From Hymenobacter properus (GTDB lineage: Bacteria > Bacteroidota > Bacteroidia > Cytophagales > Hymenobacteraceae), in contig NZ_JADQDP010000008.1 in assembly GCF_015694735.1 (NCBI RefSeq), positions 86,044 through 150,043 on the forward strand: a stretch of DNA of 64,000 nucleotides. Reading direction: 5' to 3'. This document shows, piece after piece, positions 8,760-16,524 of this stretch. The notes under the pieces are model-generated. The model saw nothing but the letters and a program-made list of their open reading frames with translations, was not told the origin of the DNA and did not search any database. The position numbers and the translations under genes are program-made. Each line of letters starts with the position of its first letter. Position 1 is the stretch's first letter.

Positions 8760-10172
8760 CTAGGGCGTTACGTGGGTGAAAAAGAAGGAGAAGTCGCCGG
8801 CGGCGGCGGTTTGCAGCAGCACGGCCTGCCAGGCGGCATTGGCGGTGAGCACCTGGTCCTGCTCGGCCTGTTGCAGCCCGTAGAGGGCCTGCGTCACGTC
8901 GACCACCGTGGCCAGTCCGGAATTGTAGAGGGCCAGCTTCTGGCGGTAGGCCTGGCGGGCGGCGGCCAGCTGCACGGGCGCTTCCCGCGCGCGGTCAGCG
9001 GCCAGCGCGAGGCGCTGCCCGGCCAGCGTGGCCTGGTTGCCAAGCTCCAGCTGCTGCTGGCGGTACTCGGCCTGCAGCCCCTGGGTGCGCAGGTTTTCGG
9101 CCCGCGCCTGGGCCTGCAGGCGCGGCCAGTCCAGCAGGTCAAACACCAGGCCCACGCCCACGGCGTAGTTGAAGCGGGTGGGCGCGGCCCCGGTCAGGCC
9201 GTAATCGGTCTGGCCGTTGTAGCCCAGGCCCGAGCCCCGGCCCCAGGTGGCGCCCAGCAGCGAAAGCCGGGGCCGGTAGCTGCGCCGAATGACCGTTTCG
9301 CGCGCCTGCCCCAGCTCTACGGCCCGCTGCTGGAAACCCAGCGTGGGGTGGGTGGCCGGGGGCGGGGCCAGCGTGGGCGGCAGGGACCGGTTGTAGAGGG
9401 TATCGGGCTGCCAGGTAGCGCCGGGCTGCCCCAGCAGGGTCGAAAGCCGGGCCTGCCGGTCGGCTTCCTGCTCGCGGGCCGCAATCAGGGCCAGCTGCGA
9501 CTGGGCCACGGTGGCGCGGGCCAGGGTGCTGTCCACGCCCGGGCGCAGCCCGTTGAGCGCCAGCCGGGTAATGGTCTTTTTCAGAGTACCCACCCGGCGC
9601 ACGTCCTGCTCGCGCACCCGGCGCAGGCTTTGGGTGGCCAGCAGGTCGAGGTAGGTCTGGGCCACGCGCAACTGCTGGGTAAACCACTCGTTGTCGGCAT
9701 CGGCCTGGGCGTAGCCGCGGGCGGCCTCGGCGCGGGCCAGCTGGGCCGGGTACTGGCCGAAGGTAACCGGGCTCCACTCGGCCAGCGCCGTGCCCATGCT
9801 GCCGAACACGGCGTTGTAGGAGTTCACCCCGCTGAGCGAGCCGCTGCTGGGAATGATGGTGCCGATGGGCAGCATGGTGCCGGCCACGGCATTGGTCGAA
9901 CCGTAGCTCACCTGCCCGCTGAGCCGCACCGAAGGCAGGCGCTGGGTCTTGGTTTGGGTGATGTCGGCCTCGGCGGCCTGCACCTGGTAGGCCTTGGCCT
10001 GCAGGTGGGGGGCATTGCGATGGGCCAGCTCCAGGGCTTCGGGCAGGGAAAGGGGCCGGGGGGGCGCCGGCTGCTGCGCCCGGCTGGCCGGTCCCGCCAG
10101 AAGCAGGGCCAGCACCAGCCGCCGGCTGCCGGGCGGGAGGCGCCGGGCAGCGGTTACAAAAGAAAAAAACAT
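8760..10172 (-). CDS. TolC-family outer-membrane efflux channel
   Basis: A 470-residue protein of the TolC/OMF family. I chose the ATG at 10172 rather than 10217 because it places a basic stretch and hydrophobic segment (LVLALLLAGPASRAQQ) as a signal peptide at the N-terminus. The mature protein has two repeats of long amphipathic helices rich in Ala, Gln and Arg with the recurring pattern seen in TolC, for example SLPEALELAHRNAPHLQAKA and VVDVTQALYGLQQAEQDQVL near the end. It forms the trans-envelope tunnel for the RND pump encoded 4 bp downstream. It is the first gene of the leftward operon. Confidence 0.9.
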   Translation of the reverse strand: MFFSFVTAARRLPPGSRRLVLALLLAGPASRAQQPAPPRPLSLPEALELAHRNAPHLQAKAYQVQAAEADITQTKTQRLPSVRLSGQVSYGSTNAVAGTMLPIGTIIPSSGSLSGVNSYNAVFGSMGTALAEWSPVTFGQYPAQLARAEAARGYAQADADNEWFTQQLRVAQTYLDLLATQSLRRVREQDVRRVGTLKKTITRLALNGLRPGVDSTLARATVAQSQLALIAAREQEADRQARLSTLLGQPGATWQPDTLYNRSLPPTLAPPPATHPTLGFQQRAVELGQARETVIRRSYRPRLSLLGATWGRGSGLGYNGQTDYGLTGAAPTRFNYAVGVGLVFDLLDWPRLQAQARAENLRTQGLQAEYRQQQLELGNQATLAGQRLALAADRAREAPVQLAAARQAYRQKLALYNSGLATVVDVTQALYGLQQAEQDQVLTANAAWQAVLLQTAAAGDFSFFFTHVTP

Positions 10173-10417
10173 AAGTTCCGAGAAGTCAGGACAGAAATCC
10201 GGGCGGGCGGCGACCATAGGCGCAGCCCGCCTGCTAACAGGCAGATTTGCTGGGGATTCTCAGGAAAATGCGGGGCCCTAGCGGCCAGCGGCAACGAGGG
10301 CTAAGCCGCTCTGCGCCGGGAGTGTGCCCGGCCGGTTCGGGCATAAAAAAACCGGCTGCCGGCCCGTAAATCGGGCACAGCTAACCGGGCGTAAACCCGG
10401 CTCCTCCGCGCATTTTC
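10173..10417. other. Intergenic region with small inverted repeats
   Basis: No gene is supported here. The stretch holds short GC-rich inverted repeats, for example CCGGG, six bases, CCCGG near 10385-10400, and GCCGGTT with AACCGGC around 10332-10352 with the A-run in the loop. They may be transcription-end or promoter structures for the flanking leftward genes, but none has the stem plus T-run layout of a clear terminator. No -7 box for the TolC operon was identified with confidence. Confidence 0.35.
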
Positions 10418-10789
10418 CTAAGAAAAGCGGACGGGCGGAGCCTTATTGGGGTGGTTGGCAAAAACCTGCGCGGGGCCGGCATTCGGGCCCCGGGCGGGGT
10501 TAAGCGTGGGCTGGGGGGCCGGGAACAGCAGGCCGAAGTACAGCGCCGCGAAGTCGCCGCCGAGGCAGAGGTCCAGCGGCAGCAGTTTGGCCTGGGCTTG
10601 GTGGGCCTGCTCCGCCTGCGGGGCGGCCTGCACGGTTTGCAGCTTCTTCTGGCAGAGGCTGCCCCGACGTTGCTCCTGGCGGTTGCCGCCGGCATCATCG
10701 GCCCCTTCCGCGCGAGCGGGCAGCGGTTGGCAATGCAGGTAAACCCCCGCATAAATCAGCAACAGCAAATGGGACAACAGACGGGACAT
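10418..10789 (-). CDS. Small exported or membrane hypothetical protein
   Basis: A 123-residue protein with an N-terminal hydrophobic segment (SRLLSHLLLLIYAGVYLHC) that looks like a signal peptide or single anchor, followed by a charged Gln/Ala-rich middle and a hydrophobic stretch (GGDFAALYFGLLFP). I do not recognise a family. It reads in the same direction as the TolC/RND operon and lies upstream of it, as small unknown proteins often do in Bacteroidota efflux clusters. An overlapping reading frame in the same strand exists, but this one has the plausible signal peptide. Moderate confidence that it is expressed. Confidence 0.5.
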   Translation of the reverse strand: MSRLLSHLLLLIYAGVYLHCQPLPARAEGADDAGGNRQEQRRGSLCQKKLQTVQAAPQAEQAHQAQAKLLPLDLCLGGDFAALYFGLLFPAPQPTLNPARGPNAGPAQVFANHPNKAPPVRFS

Positions 10790-10927
10790 TCGGTCAGGTT
10801 AGGCAACGCAAAGGTGCGGACTTTTTCATTAAAGCGTCGAAGTCAAAGGCGCGGCGAGCCGTAGAATAGTTGCTTATTACTGCAAACAATCCATTTCACG
10901 GCCCACCCGCTACCTCTATTCAGCTCA

Positions 10928-11590
10928 CTAAAGCAGCCGGCCGACGGCGGTGTAAAAAGCATCCTGCCGGTCTGCCAGCTTCTGGAGATTTACACCGGCC
11001 AGCGAATTATCGCGCCCATAATACTTCTTCAGCGAAGCGTCCGCTAAGTCCCGTAAATCGTGTAGCATGGCATAAAATTCCATGATGAACGAATAGTTGA
11101 GAATTCCGCTCACTGGCCCGCGTTGGAAAGCCCGGTCAATCCGGCTCTCTCGGCTCAGAAAGAAGAACGTCGATATATCGTAGCGGTAGCCAACCCCAAT
11201 GGTATTGGCTTTCATCAACAGCGCCCGCTGCTTCGGCGTCAGCAGCTTGATTCTTCGTTTAGCCCGGCCTTCGACCTTGAGGTAAAGCTTTTCCAAGTCG
11301 TGACCCGTTCTTCGTGCTACTTTGTAGGCATCTTCCGGGGTTTCCCCTTTTAGTGACAGGCTAATTATCAGGGATTTCAGCGCGCACTCCGCACTCATCA
11401 AAAGGTCGACATACATTTTGGCAAAATAGGCCGTCGTATCATGGGGCCGGTTCTGGTTCAACAAGCCTACCCGCCACAAAAAATCATTGGCATCCGCCGC
11501 GAAAGAAGAGGCGATTTTCCACTTTAATTGGCTGTCGGCATTGAATGGGTTGTTGCCCAAAAGCTGTTGCAGGTTTACGATGTTACTCAT
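10928..11590 (-). CDS. HEPN-like helical protein, function unknown
   Basis: A 220-residue all-helical soluble protein. Residues ~55-105 resemble a HEPN domain: a helix with AKMYVDLLMSAECALKSLII, a short loop, then RRTGHDLEKLYLK, where the Arg residues (93, 94) and His 97 resemble the R-x(n)-H signature, with a spacing slightly shorter than the usual R-x4-6-H. HEPN proteins include toxin RNases, nucleotide-binding accessory proteins and parts of defence systems. No antitoxin or nucleotidyltransferase partner is adjacent. Base composition is lower in GC than the neighbours, suggesting acquisition by transfer. The assignment is by motif only; catalytic activity is not implied. Confidence 0.65.
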   Translation of the reverse strand: MSNIVNLQQLLGNNPFNADSQLKWKIASSFAADANDFLWRVGLLNQNRPHDTTAYFAKMYVDLLMSAECALKSLIISLSLKGETPEDAYKVARRTGHDLEKLYLKVEGRAKRRIKLLTPKQRALLMKANTIGVGYRYDISTFFFLSRESRIDRAFQRGPVSGILNYSFIMEFYAMLHDLRDLADASLKKYYGRDNSLAGVNLQKLADRQDAFYTAVGRLL

Positions 11591-11687
11591 ACAGTGTTAG
11601 TTATCAAATTTTATTTCTTCCCAACATGGGCAGATATAAAATGATAGGGTTGGAATCCACATTAGTTTGCGGCCCAAACCAATTATT

Positions 11688-13334
11688 TTACTTCGCCGGT
11701 ACGATGCGCACGGCGGCCAGCGTGGGCGGGGCCACGGTGCCGCGCCGCCGCAGTCCGGTTTCCACCACGTCGGTTACTTTCTGGTCCAGCTTCTTAATGT
11801 TGTCTCCTTCGGCAAACGTGGTGTAGCGGTGAATGCCGCTGAGCATGCCGTTGTGGGTGACCACGCGGTAGCTCCGGTCAGCCGCCAATGGCTGGCCGTT
11901 TACCCGCACGTCACGCACGCGCTGACCCACCGGCCGGTTCAGGTCGGCCGTCCAGGCCAGGCCGCTGGACTGAATGAGCCCGCCCACCCGCTTCAAATCG
12001 TCGCCGGGGTTCAGGTTGGTGGCGCTCTGTTCGAGCAGAGCGGTGAGTTGGCGGCCCGTCAGCGTCAGCGTGACCAGCTTGGAGGGGTGCGGCAGCAGCG
12101 TATAAAGGGCTTCGCGGGTGATGGGGCCGGCTTCGAGCGAGACGCCATAGCCTACGCCGGGCAGAAAGGCAACCTCCGCCCCCGTGGCTTCACGCAGCAG
12201 CGCGCCGGCCAGCTGGTCGAAGGGGCTGGCCGACTTATACTGCCGGCCGATGCGCCCTGTGGCGGTAGCTACCCGCGCTTCCAGCTGCGCTTTGTAGGGC
12301 GCGCGCAGGGAGTCGACCAGCCGGGCCACGGCGGGGTCGGCCGGGTAATCAGCGGTCCATAGCGTGGGGGCCTGGCCCTCCACCGCCACTACTTTGCCCG
12401 CCTGCACCTGCACGGTGAGCTGGCCGAGCACGGCGGCGTCGGACAGCGCCTGCACTATCCACGTCGCGCCCACACGGCGCGGGGGCGTAATACGGTCGTG
12501 GGAGTGGGCTCCGATGATGAGGTCGATGCCGGGCACTTCGCGGGCCAGCCGCTCGTCCACCCTGGTGCCCTGGTGCGACACCACGACCACCACGTCGGCG
12601 CGGGCGCGCAGGGCCGGCAGGTAGCGGCGGGCGGCGGCCAGGCCGCTGCCAAAGGTGAGGTCTTTGGTGTTGTCAGGGTTGCCGGTAAGGGCCGTGTTGT
12701 GGTAGGCCAGGGCCAGCAGGCCCACGCGCACGCCGCCCACGGTGCGCACCGTGGTGGGGTCGCCGAGGAAGGGCTGGCCGGTGGCCTTATCCAGCACGTT
12801 GGCCCCGCGCATGGGGAAATGGGCCAGCTGCTGCAGCGCGCGGGTGCGGGCGCTGCCGTACTCAAAATCGTGGTTGCCGAGGGCCATGAACTGGTAGCCC
12901 ACGGCGTTCAGCAGGTGGATAAGTGCCTCCCCCTTGGTCAGGTTGCCGAGCAAATCATCCCCGAACGTGTCGCCGCCGTCCACCAGCAGCACGTTGGCCG
13001 CCCCGCGCTGCGCCCGCACCCGTTTGATGGCCGTGGCCAGGTGGGCAAACCCGCCCACGGTGCCCGCGTGCTCAAACGAGCTGGGCAGCCGGCCGGCATC
13101 GCCGGTCTGGGCGGTGGCGTTGCCGGGAGCCACGGCGAAGGGCCGGTGCCGGCCGTGGATGTCGTTGGTGTGCAGAATGGTGAAGCTGCCGGAAGCCAGG
13201 GGCGCGGCGGGCGCGGCCTTTTCCGTTTGCTGCGGGGCCGAGTTGCAGGCCGCCAGCAGCAGGCTCGCGCCGAGCGTGCAAGCAGCGAACCGACCCGTAA
13301 AGGCCTTTCTAGCCGGGTGAGAAGGGTTTTTCAT
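11688..13334 (-). CDS. Bifunctional metallophosphatase / 5'-nucleotidase, exported lipoprotein
   Basis: A 548-residue UshA-type enzyme that hydrolyses nucleotides or related phosphoesters outside the cytoplasm. The N-terminus has a lipobox ASLLLAACN. The two-metal phosphoesterase domain shows FTILHTNDIHGRH, VDGGDTFGDD, the canonical ALGNHDFEYG, and the later GAHSHD. The C-terminal 5'-nucleotidase domain contains the substrate-binding region near VTLTLTGRQLTALLEQ and ends SYRVVTHNGMLSGIHRYTTF. It is divergent from the arsR gene with about 100 bp between starts. It contrasts with the second nucleotidase-fold protein at 31971-33401, which lacks the GNHDF motif and any signal peptide. Confidence 0.93.
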   Translation of the reverse strand: MKNPSHPARKAFTGRFAACTLGASLLLAACNSAPQQTEKAAPAAPLASGSFTILHTNDIHGRHRPFAVAPGNATAQTGDAGRLPSSFEHAGTVGGFAHLATAIKRVRAQRGAANVLLVDGGDTFGDDLLGNLTKGEALIHLLNAVGYQFMALGNHDFEYGSARTRALQQLAHFPMRGANVLDKATGQPFLGDPTTVRTVGGVRVGLLALAYHNTALTGNPDNTKDLTFGSGLAAARRYLPALRARADVVVVVSHQGTRVDERLAREVPGIDLIIGAHSHDRITPPRRVGATWIVQALSDAAVLGQLTVQVQAGKVVAVEGQAPTLWTADYPADPAVARLVDSLRAPYKAQLEARVATATGRIGRQYKSASPFDQLAGALLREATGAEVAFLPGVGYGVSLEAGPITREALYTLLPHPSKLVTLTLTGRQLTALLEQSATNLNPGDDLKRVGGLIQSSGLAWTADLNRPVGQRVRDVRVNGQPLAADRSYRVVTHNGMLSGIHRYTTFAEGDNIKKLDQKVTDVVETGLRRRGTVAPPTLAAVRIVPAK

Positions 13335-13398
13335 GCGGGGGAAAGCGCAGGCTTTCGAGAAAATGAAGAAACTCCGTGAACTTATTGGGTGGGTACGA

Positions 13399-13429
13399 TT
13401 GTACGTATGAAAAGTTGTTCATACATTTG
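13399..13429 (+). promoter_or_regulatory. arsR promoter (-33 and -7 elements)
   Basis: TTGT at 13399-13402 and TACATTTG at 13422-13429 are separated by 19 bases, matching the Bacteroidota TTTG-N19-TAnnTTTG layout. The inverted repeat operator fills the spacer. Transcription would start only about 2-6 bases before the ATG at 13438. Confidence 0.7.
13405..13424. promoter_or_regulatory. Operator, perfect inverted repeat GTATGAA-N6-TTCATAC
   Basis: Seven-base perfect arms separated by six bases lie between the -33 and -7 elements of the arsR promoter, the classical place for autorepression by an ArsR/SmtB protein. It is the strongest of three sites sharing ATGAA-N6-TTCAT in the window. Confidence 0.75.
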
Positions 13430-13437
13430 CACTCGTT

Positions 13438-13761
13438 ATGACACCCACCGCTTCCCCCGTTGCCGTTGACATGGGCCTCTCCGTCGAGAAGATGGAGAAG
13501 GTGGCCTTCATTCTCAAGACCACGGCCCACCCCACGCGCATTGCCATCGTGCAGCTGCTGGCGGCCACCGACAGTCTCTCGGTGACGGACATCAGCGAAA
13601 AGCTCAACGTCGAGCAAAGCCTGCTTTCGCACCACCTCTCGGGCATGAAGCTCAAGGGCATTCTCAGCAGCACCCGCGACGGCAAAAACATCTACTACGC
13701 CCTGAAAATGCGCGAAGTAATCGACGTGATTCAGTGCCTGGCCGCGTGCACCTTCCTGTAA
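13438..13761 (+). CDS. ArsR/SmtB-family transcriptional repressor
   Basis: A 107-residue winged-helix regulator. The recognition region reads VTDISEKLNVEQSLLSHHLS and the wing STRDGKNIYYAL, both typical of the family. It has no CxC in the recognition helix, so it is not a classical arsenic or cadmium sensor. The only cysteines are in the C-terminal helix, IQCLAACTFL (Cys-x3-Cys). With the sulfur genes downstream, a thiol or persulfide sensing role like that of BigR/SqrR is plausible, but the cysteine positions differ from those proteins. The start could also be the Met at 13471, since the promoter lies so close to 13438. It heads the sulfur island and probably represses itself through the operator in its promoter. 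Confidence 0.9.
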   Translation: MTPTASPVAVDMGLSVEKMEKVAFILKTTAHPTRIAIVQLLAATDSLSVTDISEKLNVEQSLLSHHLSGMKLKGILSSTRDGKNIYYALKMREVIDVIQCLAACTFL

Positions 13762-13789
13762 GCGGCGCGGCTTTTTTTTGCCGCAATAC

Positions 13790-13805
13790 ATGAACAACCA
13801 TTCAT
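13790..13805. promoter_or_regulatory. Second ArsR-type operator upstream of tauE
   Basis: ATGAA-N6-TTCAT with the same six-base spacing as the arsR operator, 22 bases before the exporter start; a further TTCATAC half-site follows at 13809-13815. A GCGGC/GCCGC hairpin with a T8 loop (13767-13784) precedes it. This suggests that the exporter has its own controlled promoter besides readthrough from arsR. Confidence 0.5.
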
Positions 13806-13826
13806 AATTTCATACGTTACACCCTC

Positions 13827-14645
13827 ATGCTCCACTACATCGGCTACTTCGCCGCCATCTTCATTGGCCTCTCGCTCGGCATCATGGGCGGGGGCGGTTC
13901 CATCCTCACCGTGCCGGTGCTGGTTTATCTGATGGGCGTGAGCCCGGTGCTCAGCACGGCCTACTCGCTGTTCGTGGTCGGCAGCACGTCGGTAGTCGGC
14001 GCGTCGGGCTACTTCCGCAAGGGGTTGGTGTCGCTGAAAACCGCCATCGTTTTTCTGATTCCTTCGCTCATGGCCGTGTTTGCGGTGCGCAAGGTGCTCA
14101 TGCCCGCCATCCCGCACGTGCTGTTCACGGTGGGCAGCATCGTCTTCACCAAAGACCTGCTGGTGCTCGTGGCCTTCGCAGTGCTGATGGTGGTGGCGGC
14201 CACCTCCATGATTCGCAGCAAACAGGCTGAAGAAGTACTCGATGAGGAGCTGCACCACAAGCATAAATTCAACTATCCGCTCATTCTCACCATCGGCCTG
14301 GTGGTGGGCACACTCACGGGCTTCGTGGGGGCGGGCGGGGGCTTCCTCATCATTCCGGCCCTGGTGCTGGGCGCGCGCCTGCCCATGAAGCTGGCCGTGG
14401 GCACCTCGCTGGCCATCATTGCCCTGAACTCGCTCATCGGCTTCACCGGCGATTTGAGTGCGGGCACGCCCATCGCCTGGTCGTTTTTACTGGGCTTCCT
14501 CGCCTTTGCCCTCGGCGGCATCGTGCTGGGCACCTACCTGGCCCGCTTCATTCCGGGCGCTAAGCTCAAGCCGGCCTTCGGCTGGTTCACGCTGGCCATG
14601 GGCACGTTTATTCTGACCAAAGAGCTGCTGTTTCACCACGTTTAA
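13827..14645 (+). CDS. Sulfite exporter TauE/SafE-family permease
   Basis: A 272-residue membrane protein with about eight helices in two repeats. The family repeat motif is seen in both halves: GLSLGIMGGGGSILTVPVLV and VVGTLTGFVGAGGGFLIIPA. A charged central loop (RSKQAEEVLDEELHHKHKFN) links them. TauE/SafE proteins export sulfite, sulfoacetate or related organosulfonates. Here it sits between the ArsR regulator and the persulfide dioxygenase fusion, so removal of sulfite, a product of persulfide oxidation, is the likely role (inference). The ATG at 13827 is the first start after the regulator and follows the second operator. Confidence 0.93.
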   Translation: MLHYIGYFAAIFIGLSLGIMGGGGSILTVPVLVYLMGVSPVLSTAYSLFVVGSTSVVGASGYFRKGLVSLKTAIVFLIPSLMAVFAVRKVLMPAIPHVLFTVGSIVFTKDLLVLVAFAVLMVVAATSMIRSKQAEEVLDEELHHKHKFNYPLILTIGLVVGTLTGFVGAGGGFLIIPALVLGARLPMKLAVGTSLAIIALNSLIGFTGDLSAGTPIAWSFLLGFLAFALGGIVLGTYLARFIPGAKLKPAFGWFTLAMGTFILTKELLFHHV

Positions 14646-14703
14646 TCAACCATTTAACGCTTTTCCGCTCCCGTTTCTTTCACCCGTTTTTTCGTTGCCA
14701 ACC

Positions 14704-16059
14704 ATGAAAATCGAACAGTTTGAAGACAAGGGCCTGGCCCACTTCTCCTACGCCATCCTCAGCGAGTGCGCCCGCGAAATCGTCCTCATCGACCCGGCCC
14801 GCAACCCGCAGCAATACTACGACTACGCGAAAGCGAATGACGCCAAAATCGTGGCCGTCATCGAAACCCACCCCCACGCCGACTTCGTCTCGTCGCACCT
14901 GGAAATCGCGCAGGCCACCGGGGCCGTCATCCGCGTGAGTAAGCTGCTCGGGGCCGACTACGCCCACGAGGGATTCGACGAGGGGCAGGAGTTCACCGTG
15001 GGCAAGCTCACCTTCCGCGCCCTGAACACACCCGGCCACTCGCCCGATTCGCTCAGCATCGTGCTCAGCCGCGAGGGTAAGGACGAGGCCGTGTTCACCG
15101 GCGACACCTTGTTCATCGGCGACGTGGGCCGGCCCGACCTGCGCGAAAATGCGGGTAACATGACCGCCAAGCGCGAGGAGCTGGCCAAGCAGATGTATCA
15201 CTCGCTGCGCGAAAAGCTGATGCCGCTGGCCGCCGACGTGCTGGTGTACCCCGCCCACGGCGCGGGTTCGCTCTGCGGCAAAGCCCTGGGCGGTGCCAAC
15301 AGCAGCAGCATCGGGGCCGAAAAAGCCGGTAACCCCATGCTGCGCCCCCTGAGCGAAGAAGACTTTGTAAAAGAGCTGCTGGCCGACCAGCCGTTCATCC
15401 CCAAGTACTTCGGCTACGATGTGGCGCTGAACAAAGCCGGTGCGCCCGACTATGCGCCGAGCGTGCAGCAGGTGAAGCGCTTGGCCCCCGGCGCGAAGCT
15501 GGAAGCCGGGGCGGTCATCATCGACACCCGGCCCGAAGCCGAGTTCAAAAAAGGCCACGTGGACGGCGCCATCAACATCCAGCAGGGCGGCAAGTTCGAA
15601 ACCTGGCTGGGCTCCATCGTGGGGCCGGAGGAGTCCTACTACCTGATTGCTGCCGACGAGGCGACGCTGGAAGACCTGATTCAGAAAACGGCCAAAATCG
15701 GCTACGAGCCGCTGATTAAAGGCGCGCTGGTGGGTACCCCGGCCACCGAGGCCACCATGCCGGTGCTCGACGTACCGACCTTCCGCGAGCACCCGGAGAA
15801 CTACACCATCGTGGACATCCGCAACCCCGTGGAGCACCGCGACGAGCCTATTTTCGATGGCTCGCTCAACATTCCGCTGCCCGAGCTGCGCGAGCGGGCC
15901 GGCGAGATTCCGACCGATAAGCCGGTGGTGGTGCACTGCGCGGGCGGCTACCGTTCGGCGGCCGGCAGCAGCATCGTGGCCGACGCCCTGCCCGGCACCG
16001 CAGTGCTCGACTTGAGCGAGGCCGTGAAGTCCTTCCAGTCGGCTTCGGCGGCCCACTAA
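14704..16059 (+). CDS. Persulfide dioxygenase-like MBL protein fused to two rhodanese domains
   Basis: A 451-residue cytoplasmic fusion enzyme. Residues ~1-245 are a metallo-beta-lactamase fold of the ETHE1/persulfide dioxygenase class, with the metal motif ETHPHADFVSSH, the second-shell FTGDTLFIGDVGRPDLR and the late His in VYPAHGAGS. It would oxidise glutathione or low-molecular persulfide to sulfite. Residues ~260-345 form a first rhodanese domain (VIIDTRPEAEFKKGH) without an active-site Cys. Residues ~360-451 form a second rhodanese domain with the active loop VHCAGGYRS around residue 411. The fusion allows sulfur transfer between thiosulfate, sulfite and persulfide on one chain. The ATG at 14704 is preferred over an in-frame TTG nine bases upstream. 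Neighbours are a sulfite exporter and a free rhodanese. Confidence 0.94.
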   Translation: MKIEQFEDKGLAHFSYAILSECAREIVLIDPARNPQQYYDYAKANDAKIVAVIETHPHADFVSSHLEIAQATGAVIRVSKLLGADYAHEGFDEGQEFTVGKLTFRALNTPGHSPDSLSIVLSREGKDEAVFTGDTLFIGDVGRPDLRENAGNMTAKREELAKQMYHSLREKLMPLAADVLVYPAHGAGSLCGKALGGANSSSIGAEKAGNPMLRPLSEEDFVKELLADQPFIPKYFGYDVALNKAGAPDYAPSVQQVKRLAPGAKLEAGAVIIDTRPEAEFKKGHVDGAINIQQGGKFETWLGSIVGPEESYYLIAADEATLEDLIQKTAKIGYEPLIKGALVGTPATEATMPVLDVPTFREHPENYTIVDIRNPVEHRDEPIFDGSLNIPLPELRERAGEIPTDKPVVVHCAGGYRSAAGSSIVADALPGTAVLDLSEAVKSFQSASAAH

Positions 16060-16075
16060 TCCCTTTGACGGGTAG

Positions 16076-16097
16076 GCTCCGGCAGCCGTGCCGGGGC
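16076..16097. terminator. Hairpin between the fusion enzyme and rhodanese genes
   Basis: GCTCCGGCA and TGCCGGGGC form a nine-base stem (one G-U) with a GCCG loop. No T-run follows, so it may be an attenuator or mRNA-stabilising structure rather than a full terminator. Confidence 0.4.
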
Positions 16098-16152
16098 CCC
16101 TATCCGCTCATTCTCACACTTTCAGTTTCCCTCCCCCTCCAATTCCTCCGCC

Positions 16153-16494
16153 ATGTTCGGTTTCAATAAAACTTCCGCCCCTGCTTTTCAAAACCTGACG
16201 CCCGCGCAGTTTGCCGAGGGCCTGCGCCAGCCCGGCGCGGTGCTCGTGGACGTGCGCCGGCCCGACGAATTCGCCGCCGGCCACCTGCCCGGCGCGGTCA
16301 ACATCGAAGTCACCGCGCCCGACTTCGGCCAGCGCGTGGCGGCCCTGGACAAAACCAAGCCCACCTACGTGTACTGCCGCAGCGGCGCGCGTTCGGCCAA
16401 CGCGGCCGGCCAGCTCACCACCGCCGGTTTCGCGCAGGTCAGCAACCTACTCGGCGGCGTGATGGACTGGCCGGGACAACTGACGACTAAATAA
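16153..16494 (+). CDS. Single-domain rhodanese (sulfurtransferase)
   Basis: A 113-residue cytoplasmic rhodanese. The CH2A-type start VLVDVRRPDEFAAGHLPGA and the active loop VYCRSGARSANAAG (Cys at about residue 76) are intact, so it should carry sulfane sulfur as a Cys persulfide. The first 15 residues (FGFNKTSAPAFQNLTPAQFA) are a typical leader for stand-alone rhodaneses, with no signal peptide. It lies between the dioxygenase fusion and the YeeE/YedE transporter piece, the usual context for sulfur shuttling after thiosulfate uptake. Confidence 0.93.
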   Translation: MFGFNKTSAPAFQNLTPAQFAEGLRQPGAVLVDVRRPDEFAAGHLPGAVNIEVTAPDFGQRVAALDKTKPTYVYCRSGARSANAAGQLTTAGFAQVSNLLGGVMDWPGQLTTK

Positions 16495-16524
16495 GTAAGC
16501 CTCTTCATTTCGACTTCTGTTTTC

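Noticed and set aside
10332..10352. GCCGGTT...AACCGGC hairpin as terminator
   Set aside because: The A/T-run is in the loop, not after the stem, so it does not have terminator layout.
12498..13379. 293-codon open frame antisense to the 5'-nucleotidase
   Set aside because: Composition is Gly/Val/His-rich as expected for an antisense frame of a GC-rich gene, and the opposite strand carries a complete conserved enzyme.
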